NCBI RefSeq assembly: GCF_013425525.1
Contig: NZ_JACCKA010000091.1
Span: 1-64,000 of the forward strand
From: Luteimonas salinisoli
GTDB taxonomy: Bacteria; Pseudomonadota; Gammaproteobacteria; Xanthomonadales; Xanthomonadaceae
Length of the DNA stretch: 64,000 nucleotides
Direction of reading: 5' to 3'
Shown in pieces: positions 34,567 through 48,852 of the stretch; positions within the stretch are counted from its first letter, which is position 1; each line of letters begins with the position of its first letter. The translations under genes and the position numbers were made by a program. Below the pieces are notes generated by a model that saw nothing but the letters and a program-made list of their open reading frames with translations, ran no database searches and was not told the DNA's origin.

Positions 34567-35684
34567 CCGGTCAATCCCTGGCGCAGATCCTCGATCAGAT
34601 CCTCGACGTGCTCCAGGCCGACAGACAGCCGCAGCAGCCCCGGCGGGGAGACCGGCCGGTCTCCCTCCACCGAGGCACGGTGTTCGACCAGCGATTCGCA
34701 GCCGCCCAGCGAGGTGGCATTGGTGAACAGCCGCAGCGCGCCGGCCAGCCCAAGCGCCGCGTCGCGTCCCCCGCGCAACTCGATGCTGAGCATGCCGCCG
34801 GCGTCATCCATCTGCCGTGCGGCGACCGCGTGGCCGGGGTGCGACGCGAGCCCGGGATAGTGGACCCGCTCGACCTGCGGTTGCACGGCGAGGAATTCCG
34901 CGACCCGGCGCGCATTGGCGCAGTGCACCGCCATCCGCGCCGGCAGCGACCGGCAGCCGCGCAGCGTCAGCCAGGCACTGAACGGTGCCAGCGTGGCGCC
35001 GGTGGCGTGCAGGCGGCGCGCCACCCGTGCGAAGCAGGCGTCGGCGCGCGCGAACGCCAGCGCCCCGCCGAGCACGTCGCTGTGGCCGCCGAAGTACTTG
35101 GTGGTCGAATGCATGACCACGTCGGCACCGAGCGCCAGCGGCCGCTGCAGCACCGGCGTGGCGAAGGTGTTGTCGCAGGCGAGCAGCGCGCCGTGCTCGT
35201 GGGCGATCGCCGCCAGTGCGGCGACGTCGCTCACCGCCAGCAGCGGATTGGACGGCGTCTCGACCCAGACCAGGGCCGCCCCGCCCGCACAGGCGGCACG
35301 CACCGCCGCCGGGTCGGTGGTGTCGACCGCGATCGCTTCGATGCCCCGCTCCGGAAGGAACTCCGCCGCCAGCACGCGCAGGCCGGTATAGCAGTCTTGC
35401 GGGAACAGGACCCTGGTGCGGGGGCCGAGCGAATCGAGCAGCGCCGAGATCGCCGCCATGCCGGAGGCGAAGGTCAGCGCCGCAGCGGCTCCCTCCAGCG
35501 CGGCGATGGCGGCGCGCAGGCGGTCGTTGGTCGGGTCGCCCTCGCGCTGGTACTCGTAGCCGGCCGCGCGTTCGGCGGCCGGCCCGTGGCGGAAGGTGGT
35601 GGACAGATGGATCGGCGGCGACAGCGCGCCGGTGGCGGCGTCGGCGTCGCCGCCGGCGTGGATGGCGAGGGTTTCCAGGCGCAT
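34560..35684 (-). CDS. Cystathionine gamma-synthase/lyase family PLP enzyme
   Basis: A 374-residue transsulfuration enzyme. YEYQREGDPTNDRL near the N-terminus, FASGMAAISALL, VWVETPSNPLL and the PLP Lys in VMHSTTKYFGGHSDVLGG mark the family. It should act on cystathionine, O-acyl-homoserine or a related sulfur amino acid; synthase and lyase cannot be separated by eye. The tail SVGLEHVEDLIEDLRQGL is normal. Its TAG stop lies inside the last GTAG-REP unit. It reads away from the HAD gene region with a 54-base gap and is on the same strand. Confidence 0.9.
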   Translation of the reverse strand: MRLETLAIHAGGDADAATGALSPPIHLSTTFRHGPAAERAAGYEYQREGDPTNDRLRAAIAALEGAAAALTFASGMAAISALLDSLGPRTRVLFPQDCYTGLRVLAAEFLPERGIEAIAVDTTDPAAVRAACAGGAALVWVETPSNPLLAVSDVAALAAIAHEHGALLACDNTFATPVLQRPLALGADVVMHSTTKYFGGHSDVLGGALAFARADACFARVARRLHATGATLAPFSAWLTLRGCRSLPARMAVHCANARRVAEFLAVQPQVERVHYPGLASHPGHAVAARQMDDAGGMLSIELRGGRDAALGLAGALRLFTNATSLGGCESLVEHRASVEGDRPVSPPGLLRLSVGLEHVEDLIEDLRQGLTGL

Positions 35685-35738
35685 GGATCGGTTCCGTGGC
35701 GGTGCACCCGCAGGTTGCGGGAGCGGTCCCGGGAGAAG

Positions 35739-36404
35739 CTAGCCGATCCCGGCGCCGATTGCGTGCGCGCCCGGGTCCGGCTGCAGCGCGAAGCCGTGGC
35801 GGCGCAGCGCGGCGCCCAGGCTCGCCGCATCCGCCACGCATTCCGCGTGCAGGCCCACCGCGCGGGCGCCGGCCACGTTGGCGGGCTTGTCGTCGAGGAA
35901 CAGCGCCTGTCCGGGCGCGGTATCGAAATGCGCCAGCGCGCGCCGGAAGATCGCGGCATCCGGTTTGCGCATGCACAGCGCGCCCGAGCACAGCACCGCG
36001 CCCTCGAGAACCGGGAACAGCGGCGCCAGCAGCGTCCGGCAGGCCTCTGCGAGCAATGCGCCGTTGTTGGTCAGGATCCCGACCCGCGCCTGCGCGGCCA
36101 CCGCCTGCGCCAGCGCGACGACCGCCGGGTCGACGCTGCTTCCGGCCACCCGGGAAGCGATCCACAGCGCCTCGTCGACCGGTGCGCCCAGCCCCGCCCC
36201 GAGCCTGTCCAGATAGGTGGCGGTATCGATCAGGCCGCCGTCGTAGTCGCTTTCCAGGCCCGACTCGAACAGCACCTGGGAGACGCGTTCCCCTGCGACG
36301 CCGCAGCCCTGCGCAAGATGCGCGATGCGCGCCTGGTGCGAATAGCGGGCCAGCACGTCGTCGAAGTCGAACAGCACCAGCTGCGGCAGCGAAGCCCCGT
36401 TCAT
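35739..36404 (-). CDS. HAD-superfamily hydrolase
   Basis: A 221-residue haloacid dehalogenase-like phosphatase. Motif I is [11 protein letters not shown] (nucleophile Asp, general acid Asp two residues later), motif II ILTNNG, motif III Lys in MRKPD and motif [11 protein letters not shown]. The helical cap insert lies at about residues 20-90, subfamily IA. Substrate unknown. The ATG overlaps the hemL stop by four bases (36401-36404), so it is coupled to heme/tetrapyrrole synthesis genes, which hints at a house-cleaning phosphatase role but does not prove it. Confidence 0.85.
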   Translation of the reverse strand: MNGASLPQLVLFDFDDVLARYSHQARIAHLAQGCGVAGERVSQVLFESGLESDYDGGLIDTATYLDRLGAGLGAPVDEALWIASRVAGSSVDPAVVALAQAVAAQARVGILTNNGALLAEACRTLLAPLFPVLEGAVLCSGALCMRKPDAAIFRRALAHFDTAPGQALFLDDKPANVAGARAVGLHAECVADAASLGAALRRHGFALQPDPGAHAIGAGIG

Positions 36405-37693
36405 GCGCGGGCGGCAGCGAACGCCTCGCGCGCGGCGTCGACGGTGGCAGCGACGATGGTTTCGTCGTGCGCGGCCGAGACGAATCCCGCCTCGAACGCC
36501 GACGGCGCCAGGAACACCCCGCGCGCGAGCATGGCGCGGAAGAAGCGCGCGAACGCCGCGGCGTCGCAGGCCACCGCGCCGGCGTAGGTATCGACGGCCG
36601 GCGCCGCGGTGAAGAACAGCCCGAACATCGCGCCGACGCGATTGGTGGTGAGCGGCACGCCGGAATCGCGCGCCGCCGCCTCGAGGCCGTCGCACAGGGC
36701 GTTGGCCGTGGCCTCCAGTCGCTGGTGGAACTCCGGTTCCTGCACCAGTTCCAGCATCGCCAGGCCCGCCGCCATCGCCACCGGGTTTCCGCTCAGGGTC
36801 CCGGCCTGGTACACCGGGCCCGCCGGCGAGACCTGCTCCATCAGCTCGCGGCGGCCGCCGTAGGCGCCGACCGGCATGCCGCCGCCGATGATCTTGCCGA
36901 AGGTGCTGAGGTCCGGAGTCACCCCGTAGCGCGCCTGGGCGCCGCCGAGGGCGACGCGGAAGCCGGTCATCACCTCGTCGAAGATCAGCACCGCGCCGTG
37001 GCGGGTGCACAGTTCGCGCAGGTGCGGGAGATAGCCGTCGCGCGGCGGCAGGCAGTTGGCGTTGCCTACCACCGGCTCGATGATCAGCCCGGCGATGTCG
37101 TCGCCGGAGCGGTCGAACAGCGCGGTTGCGGCGTCGAAGTCGTTGTAGGGCAGGGTGAGGGTCAGGTCCGCGAGCGCCTTGGGCACGCCGGGCGAGTCGG
37201 GCACGCCGAAGGTCAGGGCGCCGCTGCCAGCCTTGACCAGGAAGGAGTCGCCATGGCCGTGGTAGCAGCCCTCGAACTTGACGATGCGCGCCCGTCCGGT
37301 GGCGCCGCGCGCCAGGCGGATCGCCGACAGGGTCGCCTCGGTGCCGGAATTGACCATCCGCACCATCTCGCAGGACGGCACCAGCCGGGCGAGGGTTTCG
37401 GCCATCGTCACCTCGGCCGCGCAGGGCGCCCCGAAGGACAGCCCGTCGCGCGCCGCGCGCTCGACCGCCTCGCGCACCCGCGGATGGTTGTGGCCGGCGA
37501 TCATCGGCCCCCACGAGCCGACGTAGTCGATGTAGCGGTTGCCGTCGACGTCGAACAGATACGGGCCGTCGGCGCGCGCGACGAAGAACGGCTCGCCGCC
37601 GACCGAGCGGAAGGCGCGTACCGGGGAATTCACGCCTCCGGGCATCAGTTCGCGGGCGCGGGCGAAGAGGGCGTTCGAGCGGGACTGGTTCAT
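36401..37693 (-). CDS. hemL: Glutamate-1-semialdehyde 2,1-aminomutase
   Basis: A 430-residue PLP enzyme forming 5-aminolevulinate, the first committed tetrapyrrole precursor. [36 protein letters not shown] and [17 protein letters not shown] are family hallmarks; the PLP Lys is in [13 protein letters not shown]. Length is standard. [10 protein letters not shown] is the start. The gene lies 83 bases downstream of thiE and is followed by an overlapping HAD gene, forming a thiE-hemL-HAD unit. Confidence 0.97.
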   Translation of the reverse strand: MNQSRSNALFARARELMPGGVNSPVRAFRSVGGEPFFVARADGPYLFDVDGNRYIDYVGSWGPMIAGHNHPRVREAVERAARDGLSFGAPCAAEVTMAETLARLVPSCEMVRMVNSGTEATLSAIRLARGATGRARIVKFEGCYHGHGDSFLVKAGSGALTFGVPDSPGVPKALADLTLTLPYNDFDAATALFDRSGDDIAGLIIEPVVGNANCLPPRDGYLPHLRELCTRHGAVLIFDEVMTGFRVALGGAQARYGVTPDLSTFGKIIGGGMPVGAYGGRRELMEQVSPAGPVYQAGTLSGNPVAMAAGLAMLELVQEPEFHQRLEATANALCDGLEAAARDSGVPLTTNRVGAMFGLFFTAAPAVDTYAGAVACDAAAFARFFRAMLARGVFLAPSAFEAGFVSAAHDETIVAATVDAAREAFAAARA

Positions 37694-37776
37694 GTCGGGT
37701 CCTGTGGCGATGCGGTGGCGCCACCGCGGTCGGCGGATTCGCGTGCGTGCGGCGACGCCCAGAGACGCTGGTCGAA

Positions 37777-38424
37777 TCAGGTCGCGCCGGGGGCGTCGAA
37801 GCAGCGTCGCAGGGAGCGCGCTGCGGCCGCCGGGTCGCCGGCCTCGAACACGCCGCCGATGACCGCGATCAGGTCCGCGCCCGCCTCCACCAGCGGCCCG
37901 GCATTGTCGGCGGTGATGCCGCCGATCGCCACCCTTGGCAGCCCCCAGCGGGCGGCGGCGCCCAGCAGCTCCGGACCGGCGCGGCGCGCTGCGGTCTTGC
38001 TCCGGGTCGGGAAGAACGCGCCGAAAGCGAGATAGCTGGCGCCCGCCGCCGTCGCGCGCGCGGCCCGCGCCAGGTCGTCGTAGCAGGACACCCCGATGAT
38101 CGCGTCGACGCCGAGCGCCGCGCGCGCCGCCGCCGGATCGCCGTCGTCCTCTCCCAGATGCAGTCCGTCGGCGCCCACCGCGCGCGCGAGGTCCAGGTCG
38201 TCGTTGACGATCAGCGGCACGCCGGCGGCGCTGCAGCGCTTCCGCAGCGCGGCGGCCTGCTCCCGGCGCAGGTCCGCGCTGGCCGCCTTGTTGCGGTATT
38301 GCAGCCACGTGGCCTCGCCGAGCACGGCGTCGACGCGGCGCAGCAGCTGCGTGGTGTCCGGTTCGTCCGGCGTGACCAGGTAGAGGCCCCGGGGTGACGG
38401 GGCTGGGGGTCCGTTCATGCGCAT
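37777..38424 (-). CDS. thiE: Thiamine phosphate synthase
   Basis: A 215-residue TIM barrel joining the pyrimidine and thiazole halves of thiamine. LYLVTPD at the first strand, [10 protein letters not shown] (usual QxRxK), [22 protein letters not shown] and [11 protein letters not shown] with [10 protein letters not shown] are the ThiE signatures. ATG 38424 has GGAA close upstream; ATG 38418 two codons later is equally possible. Divergent from the rubredoxin gene. In several xanthomonads rubredoxin, thiE and hemL are neighbours, as here. Confidence 0.94.
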   Translation of the reverse strand: MRMNGPPAPSPRGLYLVTPDEPDTTQLLRRVDAVLGEATWLQYRNKAASADLRREQAAALRKRCSAAGVPLIVNDDLDLARAVGADGLHLGEDDGDPAAARAALGVDAIIGVSCYDDLARAARATAAGASYLAFGAFFPTRSKTAARRAGPELLGAAARWGLPRVAIGGITADNAGPLVEAGADLIAVIGGVFEAGDPAAAARSLRRCFDAPGAT

Positions 38425-38486
38425 CGGTTCCGAAACAGGCCTGCAGATGGGACAATGGCCCATTCCGCAACGCAGTGCACCTTCGG

Positions 38487-38678
38487 ATGAACCAGCCCGC
38501 CACACAGGCCGCCTTCCGCACCTGGATGTGCGTCGTCTGCGGCTTCATCTACGACGAGGCCGCGGGATTGCCCGAGGAGGGCATCGCTCCCGGCACGCGC
38601 TGGGAGGACGTGCCCGAGGACTGGACCTGTCCCGACTGCGGCGTCACCAAGGACGATTTCGAGATGATGCCGCTGTAG
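38487..38678 (+). CDS. Rubredoxin
   Basis: A 63-residue one-iron electron carrier. The Fe(Cys)4 site is formed by [10 protein letters not shown] (residues 15-18 region) and [12 protein letters not shown]. The central [18 protein letters not shown] is standard. It could donate electrons to an alkane or oxidative-stress reductase; no partner is adjacent. The start MNQPA follows a GACAAT hexamer at 38450-38455. Confidence 0.96.
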   Translation: MNQPATQAAFRTWMCVVCGFIYDEAAGLPEEGIAPGTRWEDVPEDWTCPDCGVTKDDFEMMPL

Positions 38679-38716
38679 GACGCGTTCCGCTCCGCCGGGC
38701 CGCGTTCCAGGGTCCG

Positions 38717-39562
38717 TCAATTCAGGCGCCCGGGGTCGCCGCTCGCCTCGATCAGGTACTCGCGCATCGCCCGGGCGTCGGGCGCGTCGGGCGCCAGCAG
38801 CAGATAGCGTCCGAGGTCCTGGCGCGCGCCGCGGCGGTAGTCGAGCTGCAGGTAGCCGAGCCCACGGTCGCGCAGCGCCTCGGCATCGTCGGGCAGCAGC
38901 TTGAGCACGCGGTCGGCGCAGCGCACGGCGCGCGCCCAGTCGCCGCTCTCGGCGTACACGCCGTGCAGGTTGCGCAGCATTCGGCCGAGGATCGCGCGGT
39001 GGGAGGCGGGATGCAGGATCTGCTGCAGCACGTGGTCGTCGATCGCGCTTCCGCCCACGTGCGGTCGCGCGCGTTCGCGCAGTTCGTCGACGTCGAGCGG
39101 GCGGCCGCGATTGAACGGATCCATCACCAGCAGGCCGTCGTCCACCGGCAGCCGCACCAGGAAGTGGCCGGGAAACGACACCCCGTCCAGCGGCATGCCC
39201 AGGCGCCTGGCGACTTCCATCTGCACCAGCGCCAGCGAGATCGGAATGCCCAGGCGCCGTTCGAACACCTCGTTGAGATAGCTGTTGCGCGGGTCGTAGT
39301 ACTCGTCGTGGTTGCCGCTGTATCCGACCTCGTCGAACAGGTATTCGTTGACGGCCAGCATCTTCAGCGGCCATAGCGGAATCGACCCGAGGCGCGGACG
39401 CAGCTGTTCGACGTGGCGCTGGAGCACGCCGTCGTATTGCCGGGGATCGAGGTCGGGGTATTCGTCGCGGGCGATCAGCAGCGCGGTGCCGAGCAGGGGG
39501 ATCGAGGCGTCGTCTAGCGCGGCCAGCCTGTCCCAGTCCGGCAGCGGGGATTCGCGGTCCAT
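38717..39562 (-). CDS. SirB1-family transglutaminase-like/TPR protein
   Basis: A 281-residue cytoplasmic protein. Residues 30-180 are the SirB1 transglutaminase-like domain (LNEVFERRLGIPISLALVQMEVARRL, VSFPGHFLVRL); the catalytic Cys of true transglutaminases is not apparent, as in this family. Residues 200-275 hold TPR-like helices (GDWARAVRCADRVLKLLPDDAEALRDRG). Relatives lie near prmC/sirB2 in other bacteria; no function is assigned. The start MDRESPLPDW is preferred to a much longer upstream frame. Confidence 0.85.
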   Translation of the reverse strand: MDRESPLPDWDRLAALDDASIPLLGTALLIARDEYPDLDPRQYDGVLQRHVEQLRPRLGSIPLWPLKMLAVNEYLFDEVGYSGNHDEYYDPRNSYLNEVFERRLGIPISLALVQMEVARRLGMPLDGVSFPGHFLVRLPVDDGLLVMDPFNRGRPLDVDELRERARPHVGGSAIDDHVLQQILHPASHRAILGRMLRNLHGVYAESGDWARAVRCADRVLKLLPDDAEALRDRGLGYLQLDYRRGARQDLGRYLLLAPDAPDARAMREYLIEASGDPGRLN

Positions 39563-39609
39563 GGCCCAAGCCTGCGCCGCATGCCTGCGTAGCGCAAGGC
39601 GCGGGCGGA

Positions 39610-40062
39610 TCAGCGGGCTTCGGCGATGCCCGGGCCGAGCCGGAGTTCGTCGCCGTCGCGCAGGCCCAGCCGCGCCGCTTCGCCCGCATTCAGCTCCAGC
39701 ACGTAGCGTGCCGGCGCCGAACTCGGGTACGCGGGGCAACCCACGCCGCTGACGCAGGGGGGAACGTCGCGCTGTTGCGAAACCAGGCGCAGCCCGTTGT
39801 CGAAGTACAGGATGTCCAGGGGAATGCGCGTGTTCTTCATCCAGTAGGCCTGGCGCTCCTCGCGCTCGTGGATGAACAGCATCCCGCGGCCAGCGTCCAG
39901 GGCGTCGCGGAACATGAGGCCGCGGGCCCGGGACTGGTCGTCGGCCGCGATTTCCACCAGGTAGCGGTGCCCGCCCACTTCCACCCACGGTTCGCGGGCG
40001 CTGGCGCAAGCCGCGCAGAGCAGGAGGACCAGCGGCAGGATCAGGTGTCGGAAGGTCGGCAT
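39610..40062 (-). CDS. DUF192 exported protein
   Basis: A 150-residue protein with a signal peptide (LILPLVLLLCAACASA) and a single DUF192 domain: ARGLMFRDALDAGRGMLFIHE, YWMKNTRIPLDILYFD and VLELNAGEAARLGLRDGD. The function of DUF192 is unsettled. The Cys pair CVSGVGC is an extra that might form a disulfide. Cys residues near the signal cleavage site do not make a convincing lipobox. It is the last gene before the rRNA operon, reading away from it. Confidence 0.88.
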   Translation of the reverse strand: MPTFRHLILPLVLLLCAACASAREPWVEVGGHRYLVEIAADDQSRARGLMFRDALDAGRGMLFIHEREERQAYWMKNTRIPLDILYFDNGLRLVSQQRDVPPCVSGVGCPAYPSSAPARYVLELNAGEAARLGLRDGDELRLGPGIAEAR

Positions 40063-40262
40063 GGGGGAAGTGGTCCGGGTCTTGGGGGCGTGTCCAGGCG
40101 ACGATCCTGCAGGCGGGCGCGCTGCGTCAAGAAGAATCCAGGCCGGAAGCCGCTGGACCCCCTTCCCAGGCCATCGCAACCAGTGCACAATGCGCCCCCC
40201 GCGACGGAGCGGCCGGCTCGCCGGCTCCCGGGACGGGGCGGAGAATCGACCATCGTGAGGTG

Positions 40263-40290
40263 TTGACGTTCTCCGAAACCGCGCTAGAAT
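40263..40290 (+). promoter_or_regulatory. rRNA promoter P1
   Basis: TTGACG (40263-40268), 16-base spacer, TAGAAT (40285-40290), then a GC-rich GTGCGGCTC discriminator, the layout of stringently controlled rRNA promoters. A second copy lies 102 bases downstream. Upstream 40063-40262 holds no gene; no AT-rich UP element is visible. Confidence 0.85.
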
Positions 40291-40364
40291 GTGCGGCTCC
40301 CTCGACGGGAAGCGCCTTCGGGCCGGAACGTTGAACGGATGGCAAGGTCGCCCCGAAATGGGTG

Positions 40365-40392
40365 TTGACGAAAGCCAAAGTCGCGCTAAGAT
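40365..40392 (+). promoter_or_regulatory. rRNA promoter P2
   Basis: TTGACG (40365-40370), 16-base spacer, TAAGAT (40387-40392), then GGGCGGCTC. Spacer length and discriminator match P1. It would start transcripts about 250 bases before 16S. Confidence 0.85.
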
Positions 40393-40468
40393 GGGCGGCT
40401 CACCTCGGCGGAAGTCGAGGATTGCGGATCCAGGCGCTGAGGCCTGATCCCGAAGTTCTTTGACAGTG

Positions 40469-40496
40469 TGCGCAGGTGACTTGTGCGGGCGTCTGG
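40469..40496 (+). other. 5' arm of the 16S RNase III processing stem
   Basis: The 28 bases here pair with 42217-42242 (for example GACTTGTGCGG with CCGCACAAGTGAC, with a few mismatches). Such stems loop out pre-16S for RNase III. The leader continues to the 16S 5' end near 40647. Confidence 0.75.
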
Positions 40497-40646
40497 CGGG
40501 TGGATGACCATCCAACTTGCAGACGTTCGTAACAGAGCAACAAGTCAATTCAAATGCATGCAAATGCAAGCGAGTAATTTGGGGCTCAGGAGCGACGACT
40601 GCACTCAAGCAATTGACCGAGTCCTTCGGGACGAAGTCGCAATACT

Positions 40647-42191
<1,545 letters not shown>

Positions 42192-42216
42192 AGAGAACCG
42201 GACGGCATACGCCTGT

Positions 42217-42242
42217 CCAGGCGTCCGCACAAGTGACCTGCA
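42217..42242 (+). other. 3' arm of the 16S processing stem
   Basis: Complementary to 40469-40496 as described there; it lies between 16S and tRNA-Ala. Confidence 0.75.
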
Positions 42243-42296
42243 TCCAGTAGTTCCCGGCGACATGTCAAGCATGTCTGCCGCGGGAGCGTCCCTTAC

Positions 42297-42372
42297 GGGG
42301 CCATAGCTCAGCTGGGAGAGCACCTGCTTTGCAAGCAGGGGGTCGTCGGTTCGATCCCGACTGGCTCCACCA
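42297..42372 (+). tRNA. tRNA-Ala (anticodon TGC)
   Basis: A 76-base cloverleaf. Acceptor GGGGCCA pairs with TGGCTCC; the anticodon loop TTTGCAA gives TGC; the T-loop is GGTTCGATCC; CCA is encoded. It lies in the 16S-23S spacer, where tRNA-Ala and tRNA-Ile are usual in this order or the reverse. Confidence 0.98.
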
Positions 42373-42441
42373 CGCTCCCCCGGTCATGCGGACTTCCTCG
42401 TGCGTCGGCCTGGTTGGCCGGACCCGAGGGCGAGCATCTTC

Positions 42442-42518
<77 letters not shown>

Positions 42519-42751
42519 TCGATGCGACTCCCGCAAAGAACACTGGATGACCTGCACACACTCAAGAATTGATGCGCAGCGGCGCTGAAGCCGTTGCGAT
42601 GATCTTTGAAAATCGGGATGTAGCGAAGCGTTTGAGACGAATGTCCAGACGTGTCGTAGAGGCTAAGGCGGGGGCTTCGAGCCCCTGAAATGAAACTTGA
42701 ATGTCGTTGATATTCGCAACGATGTGGCCCCGAGGCGACTTGGGGTTATAT

Positions 42752-45631
<2,880 letters not shown>

Positions 45632-45721
45632 ATATAACCTCAAGTGGCCTTGGACTCGACGACGCGTCGACGTTCGGACCAGAGCTTCGCTACGTCCCAC
45701 CCTACGAGAGCGTGAGCGCGA

Positions 45722-45751
45722 TCGCTCCCTCGGCAGCTGCCGTCGGAGCGA
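45722..45751 (+). other. Spacer hairpin between 23S and 5S
   Basis: TCGCTCC (45722-45728) pairs with GGAGCGA (45745-45751) and the inner CGGCAGCTGCCG is self-complementary. It is probably a processing or structural element of the rRNA precursor. Confidence 0.5.
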
Positions 45752-45771
45752 CCCGCGACCCTCCACCCTCT

Positions 45772-45886
45772 CCCTGGTGACAATAGCTGCGTGGAACCAC
45801 CCGATCCCATTCCGAACTCGGAAGTGAAACGCGTACGCGCCGATGGTAGTGTGCACTCAGCATGCGAGAGTAGGTCATCGCCAGGG
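45772..45886 (+). rRNA. rrf: 5S ribosomal RNA
   Basis: A 115-base 5S. Helix I is CCCTGG with CCAGGG at the ends; CCCGATCCCATTCCGAACTC is the conserved loop region. It is followed within 12 bases by the operon terminator. Confidence 0.95.
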
Positions 45887-45897
45887 TTTTTACCCGG

Positions 45898-45930
45898 AAA
45901 CCCCGCAGCCTGGCTGCGGGGTTTCTTCTT
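45898..45930 (+). terminator. rRNA operon terminator
   Basis: AAACCCCGCAG (45898-45908) pairs with CTGCGGGGTTT (45914-45924) around CCTGG, followed by a T/C-rich tail. The 210 bases from here to rpiA hold no gene I can support. Confidence 0.88.
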
Positions 45931-46141
45931 TGTGCGAACGAAATCGGGTCGGAGTCGACTATCCCGCGAACCTGGAGGCGGATCGCTACCGGCAACGAAA
46001 AGTCGAGCCCACCCCCAGCGGCGATGCGTCGGGTATCGTCTTCCCGCCTTCGCGGGAGTGGCCGCTCAGGAGCGGTCCGTTATCCGACCAAGCAAGTGCG
46101 TTCGACTCCCAGGCCGGTTTGGGGCCGTGCGGCTGGCTGAC

Positions 46142-46789
46142 TCAGAGCAGCTGCGGGGGCTCGCCACCGACGATGACGATGTCAGCCGGGCGGCGTGCGA
46201 ACAGTCCAACGGCGACGACCCCGGGAATCTGGTTGAGTTCGCGTTCCACCACCAGCGGCTCGGCGATCGCCAGCCCGTGCACGTCCAGGATCCAGTTGCC
46301 GTTGTCGGTCACGGTGCCCTCGCGCCAGACGGGCTGGCCGCCCGTGGCTGCGAGGATCGCCCGCGCCGCCAGGCTGCGGGCCATCGGGATCACTTCCACC
46401 GGCAGCGGAAAACGGCCGAGCACCGGGACCTGCTTGGCCGGGTCGATGATGCAGACGAAGCGCTCGCTGGCCTCGGCGATGATCTTTTCCCGCGTCAGGG
46501 CTGCGCCGCCGCCCTTGATCAGGCGCTTGTGCGGATCGCATTCGTCGGCGCCGTCGACGTAGAGCGGCAGCGGCCCGACCGCGTTCAGGTCCATGACCTC
46601 GATGCCGTGGCTACGCAGGCGTTCGGTGCTCTGTTCCGAACTGGAGACGGCGCCGGCGATGCGGTCGCGCATCCGTCCGAGCGCGTCGATGAAGTAGGTC
46701 ACCGTCGAACCGGTGCCGACCCCCACGATCATGCCGTCCTCGACGTAGTCGATGGCCTTTTCGCCGGCGAGGCGTTTCGCTGCGGACAT
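46142..46789 (-). CDS. rpiA: Ribose-5-phosphate isomerase A
   Basis: A 215-residue enzyme interconverting ribose 5-phosphate and ribulose 5-phosphate. [38 protein letters not shown] and [15 protein letters not shown] are RpiA hallmarks; the catalytic Asp and Glu are in DGADE and the Lys in KGGG. The start [12 protein letters not shown] is chosen from a longer open frame. It is the last gene of the zapB-zapA-fau-EVE-rpiA run, 11 bases after the EVE gene stop. Confidence 0.96.
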   Translation of the reverse strand: MSAAKRLAGEKAIDYVEDGMIVGVGTGSTVTYFIDALGRMRDRIAGAVSSSEQSTERLRSHGIEVMDLNAVGPLPLYVDGADECDPHKRLIKGGGAALTREKIIAEASERFVCIIDPAKQVPVLGRFPLPVEVIPMARSLAARAILAATGGQPVWREGTVTDNGNWILDVHGLAIAEPLVVERELNQIPGVVAVGLFARRPADIVIVGGEPPQLL

Positions 46790-46800
46790 GATGGCTCCGG

Positions 46801-47267
<467 letters not shown>

Positions 47268-47271
<4 letters not shown>

Positions 47272-47855
47272 GTGCTGCCAGGGCGCGGGTGGGTGGCGGA
47301 TTCGGTGCAGACCGCGTCGACCGGGACGTCCCAGTCCGCTGCCGGCAGGGCCGCGACGCGCTGCGCCTCGAACGCGGCGCCCACCAGCAGCGGCGGCGCT
47401 CCGGATTCGCGACGGAAGGCGAAGGTGCGATCGTACCAGCCGGCGCCCATGCCGAGCCGGTTGCCGGCGGCGTCGAATCCCACCAGCGGCAGGATCGCCA
47501 GGGCCAGCGCTTCGCCGCCGATCAGCGATGCGGGCGCGACGTCGGGCTCCGGGATCCCGTAGCGATTGGCGACGAGCGGATCTCCCGCCCGCCACGGCGC
47601 GAAGCGCAGCCGCGAGTCCTCGCAGAGGACCGGCAGGCAGTACACCAGCGGCGGGGGCAGCCGCAGCTGCCAGACGTGCAGGGCGATCTCGCCGTCGCTG
47701 GCCCAGTACCCCGCGGCGTATCCGCTCCCGGGGAGATCGGGAAACGCAAGCAGGCGCTGCGCGAGCGCCTCGGCAGCGGCGATGCGGGCGGCGGCGGGAA
47801 TCGCGCGTCGCCGATCGCGCAGGTCGCGGCGAAGGGCCGCGCGGTCGTCGGTCAT
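47268..47855 (-). CDS. fau: 5-formyltetrahydrofolate cyclo-ligase
   Basis: A 195-residue enzyme converting 5-formyl-THF to 5,10-methenyl-THF with [12 protein letters not shown] and [22 protein letters not shown] (the last split over residues 126-147) are family signatures. The N-terminal [11 protein letters not shown] helix is usual. It lies downstream of 6S RNA; in E. coli the homologue ygfA is co-transcribed with ssrS, and the same order is seen here. Confidence 0.95.
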
Positions 47856-47980
47856 CTGGCGGAACGCAGGAAGGCCAGCCGGGATTGTGCCCGCCGGCGC
47901 GCCGGCGGCAAAGCCCCGAGGGACTGCGCCGCCAGCGGGCGCTGCGGCGCGGGCAAGAAGCCCGCGCGGAAAAGAGGTAC

Positions 47981-48164
47981 GTCCTCCGCCATGGCGATGC
48001 GCGCGAAACGACCTTGAACCCGGGGTTCAAGTGGGAACGCCGTGCTTCCATCGGGCTTCCCGCTGCGAGGCGGACATGCACACCCGGAAACCGCTGCGTC
48101 CCCGAGGTCGTCGTTAAGGGACAAGGCGAATGTTTGCGCACGCCGTCGAACACGGCAGAGGACG
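47981..48164 (-). ncRNA. ssrS: 6S RNA
   Basis: A sigma70-holoenzyme-binding RNA that mimics an open promoter. The 3' half carries the conserved CTTGAACCCCGGGTTCAAGG hairpin, read on the minus strand (48012-48033 region). Ends pair: CGTCCTC at the 5' end with GAGGACG at the 3' end. The resulting 184 bases equal the E. coli length. The location between zapA and fau is conserved in gammaproteobacteria. Ends are estimated from pairing and the promoter. Confidence 0.9.
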
Positions 48165-48171
48165 CAGCGCC

Positions 48172-48199
48172 AGTATAGCCCGGACGGTCGGTCCGCCAA
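48172..48199 (-). promoter_or_regulatory. 6S RNA promoter
   Basis: On the minus strand TTGGCG (48194-48199) and TATACT (48172-48177) are 16 bases apart, placing the start of transcription near 48164-48166. Confidence 0.75.
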
Positions 48200-48306
48200 G
48201 TCCGTTTGTCGGCAGGAGGACGACGCGATTGCGTCGCCGTTCAAGTCGGCGCTTATCGGCGGCACCGACGTTGCGGTCGTGGCGTGCGCGGGGCAAGGTG
48301 CAGTGG

Positions 48307-48603
48307 TCAGCCGACGTCCGCTGCTGCGTCGAGCCTGCGCTGCAGTTCCCCCAGCGCACGCGCCAGTTCGCGCTCGCGTCGCCCCTGCTCGTTGCGCAGC
48401 TGCTCGAGCTCGTGGGCCAGGTTCAGGGCGGCGAGCACGGCGACGCGGTCGACCGCGGCCATGCGGTTGGCGCCGCGCACCTCGCGCATCCTGGTGTCGA
48501 GCAGCCGCGCCGCCGACATCAGCGCGTCGCGGCCGTCGGCCTCCACGCCGACGGTGTACTCGCGGTCCAGCACGCGGACGTTGACCGGCTCGGAGGCGCT
48601 CAC
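48307..48603 (-). CDS. zapA: Cell division protein ZapA
   Basis: A 98-residue ZapA, which cross-links FtsZ filaments at mid-cell. The N-terminal globular part is VNVRVLDREYTVGVEADGRDAL; the C-terminal coiled coil runs from AALNLAHELEQLRNEQG. The ATG overlaps the stop of the upstream zapB-like gene by four bases. Confidence 0.95.
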   Translation of the reverse strand: MSASEPVNVRVLDREYTVGVEADGRDALMSAARLLDTRMREVRGANRMAAVDRVAVLAALNLAHELEQLRNEQGRRERELARALGELQRRLDAAADVG

Positions 48604-48824
48604 GTGTGCTGCTCCAGGGACTTGAGCCGCGCGATCATCGCCTCCACGCGCGAGCGTGCCTGTTCGTTCTTGGCCAGCAGCTGCGAGCGGTCGCTGGCGA
48701 GCTGCTCGTGCTGCTGCCGCAGGCTGCGGTTCTCTTCGGACAGCCGGCGGGCGCGATCGACCAGTTCGTCGATGCGCGCGACCATGGCGTGCAGCTGGGC
48801 GATCGGATCCTGGTTTTCCATCAC
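48600..48824 (-). CDS. TIGR02449/ZapB-like coiled-coil protein
   Basis: A 74-residue almost pure coiled coil (DELVDRARRLSEENRSLRQQ, then EQLASDRSQLLAKNEQARSR). It resembles ZapB and the TIGR02449 family, found just before zapA, and probably works with ZapA at the division ring. Two adjacent ATGs can serve as start. Confidence 0.88.
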   Translation of the reverse strand: MMENQDPIAQLHAMVARIDELVDRARRLSEENRSLRQQHEQLASDRSQLLAKNEQARSRVEAMIARLKSLEQHT

Positions 48825-48852
48825 GGCAAGATAGGCAGGCGGCGGGGGGCGG

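Noticed and set aside
35739-37724. Fusion of the HAD hydrolase with a long N-terminal extension
   Set aside because: The frame runs antisense-like through hemL in another frame; the ATG overlap with the hemL stop gives the real start.
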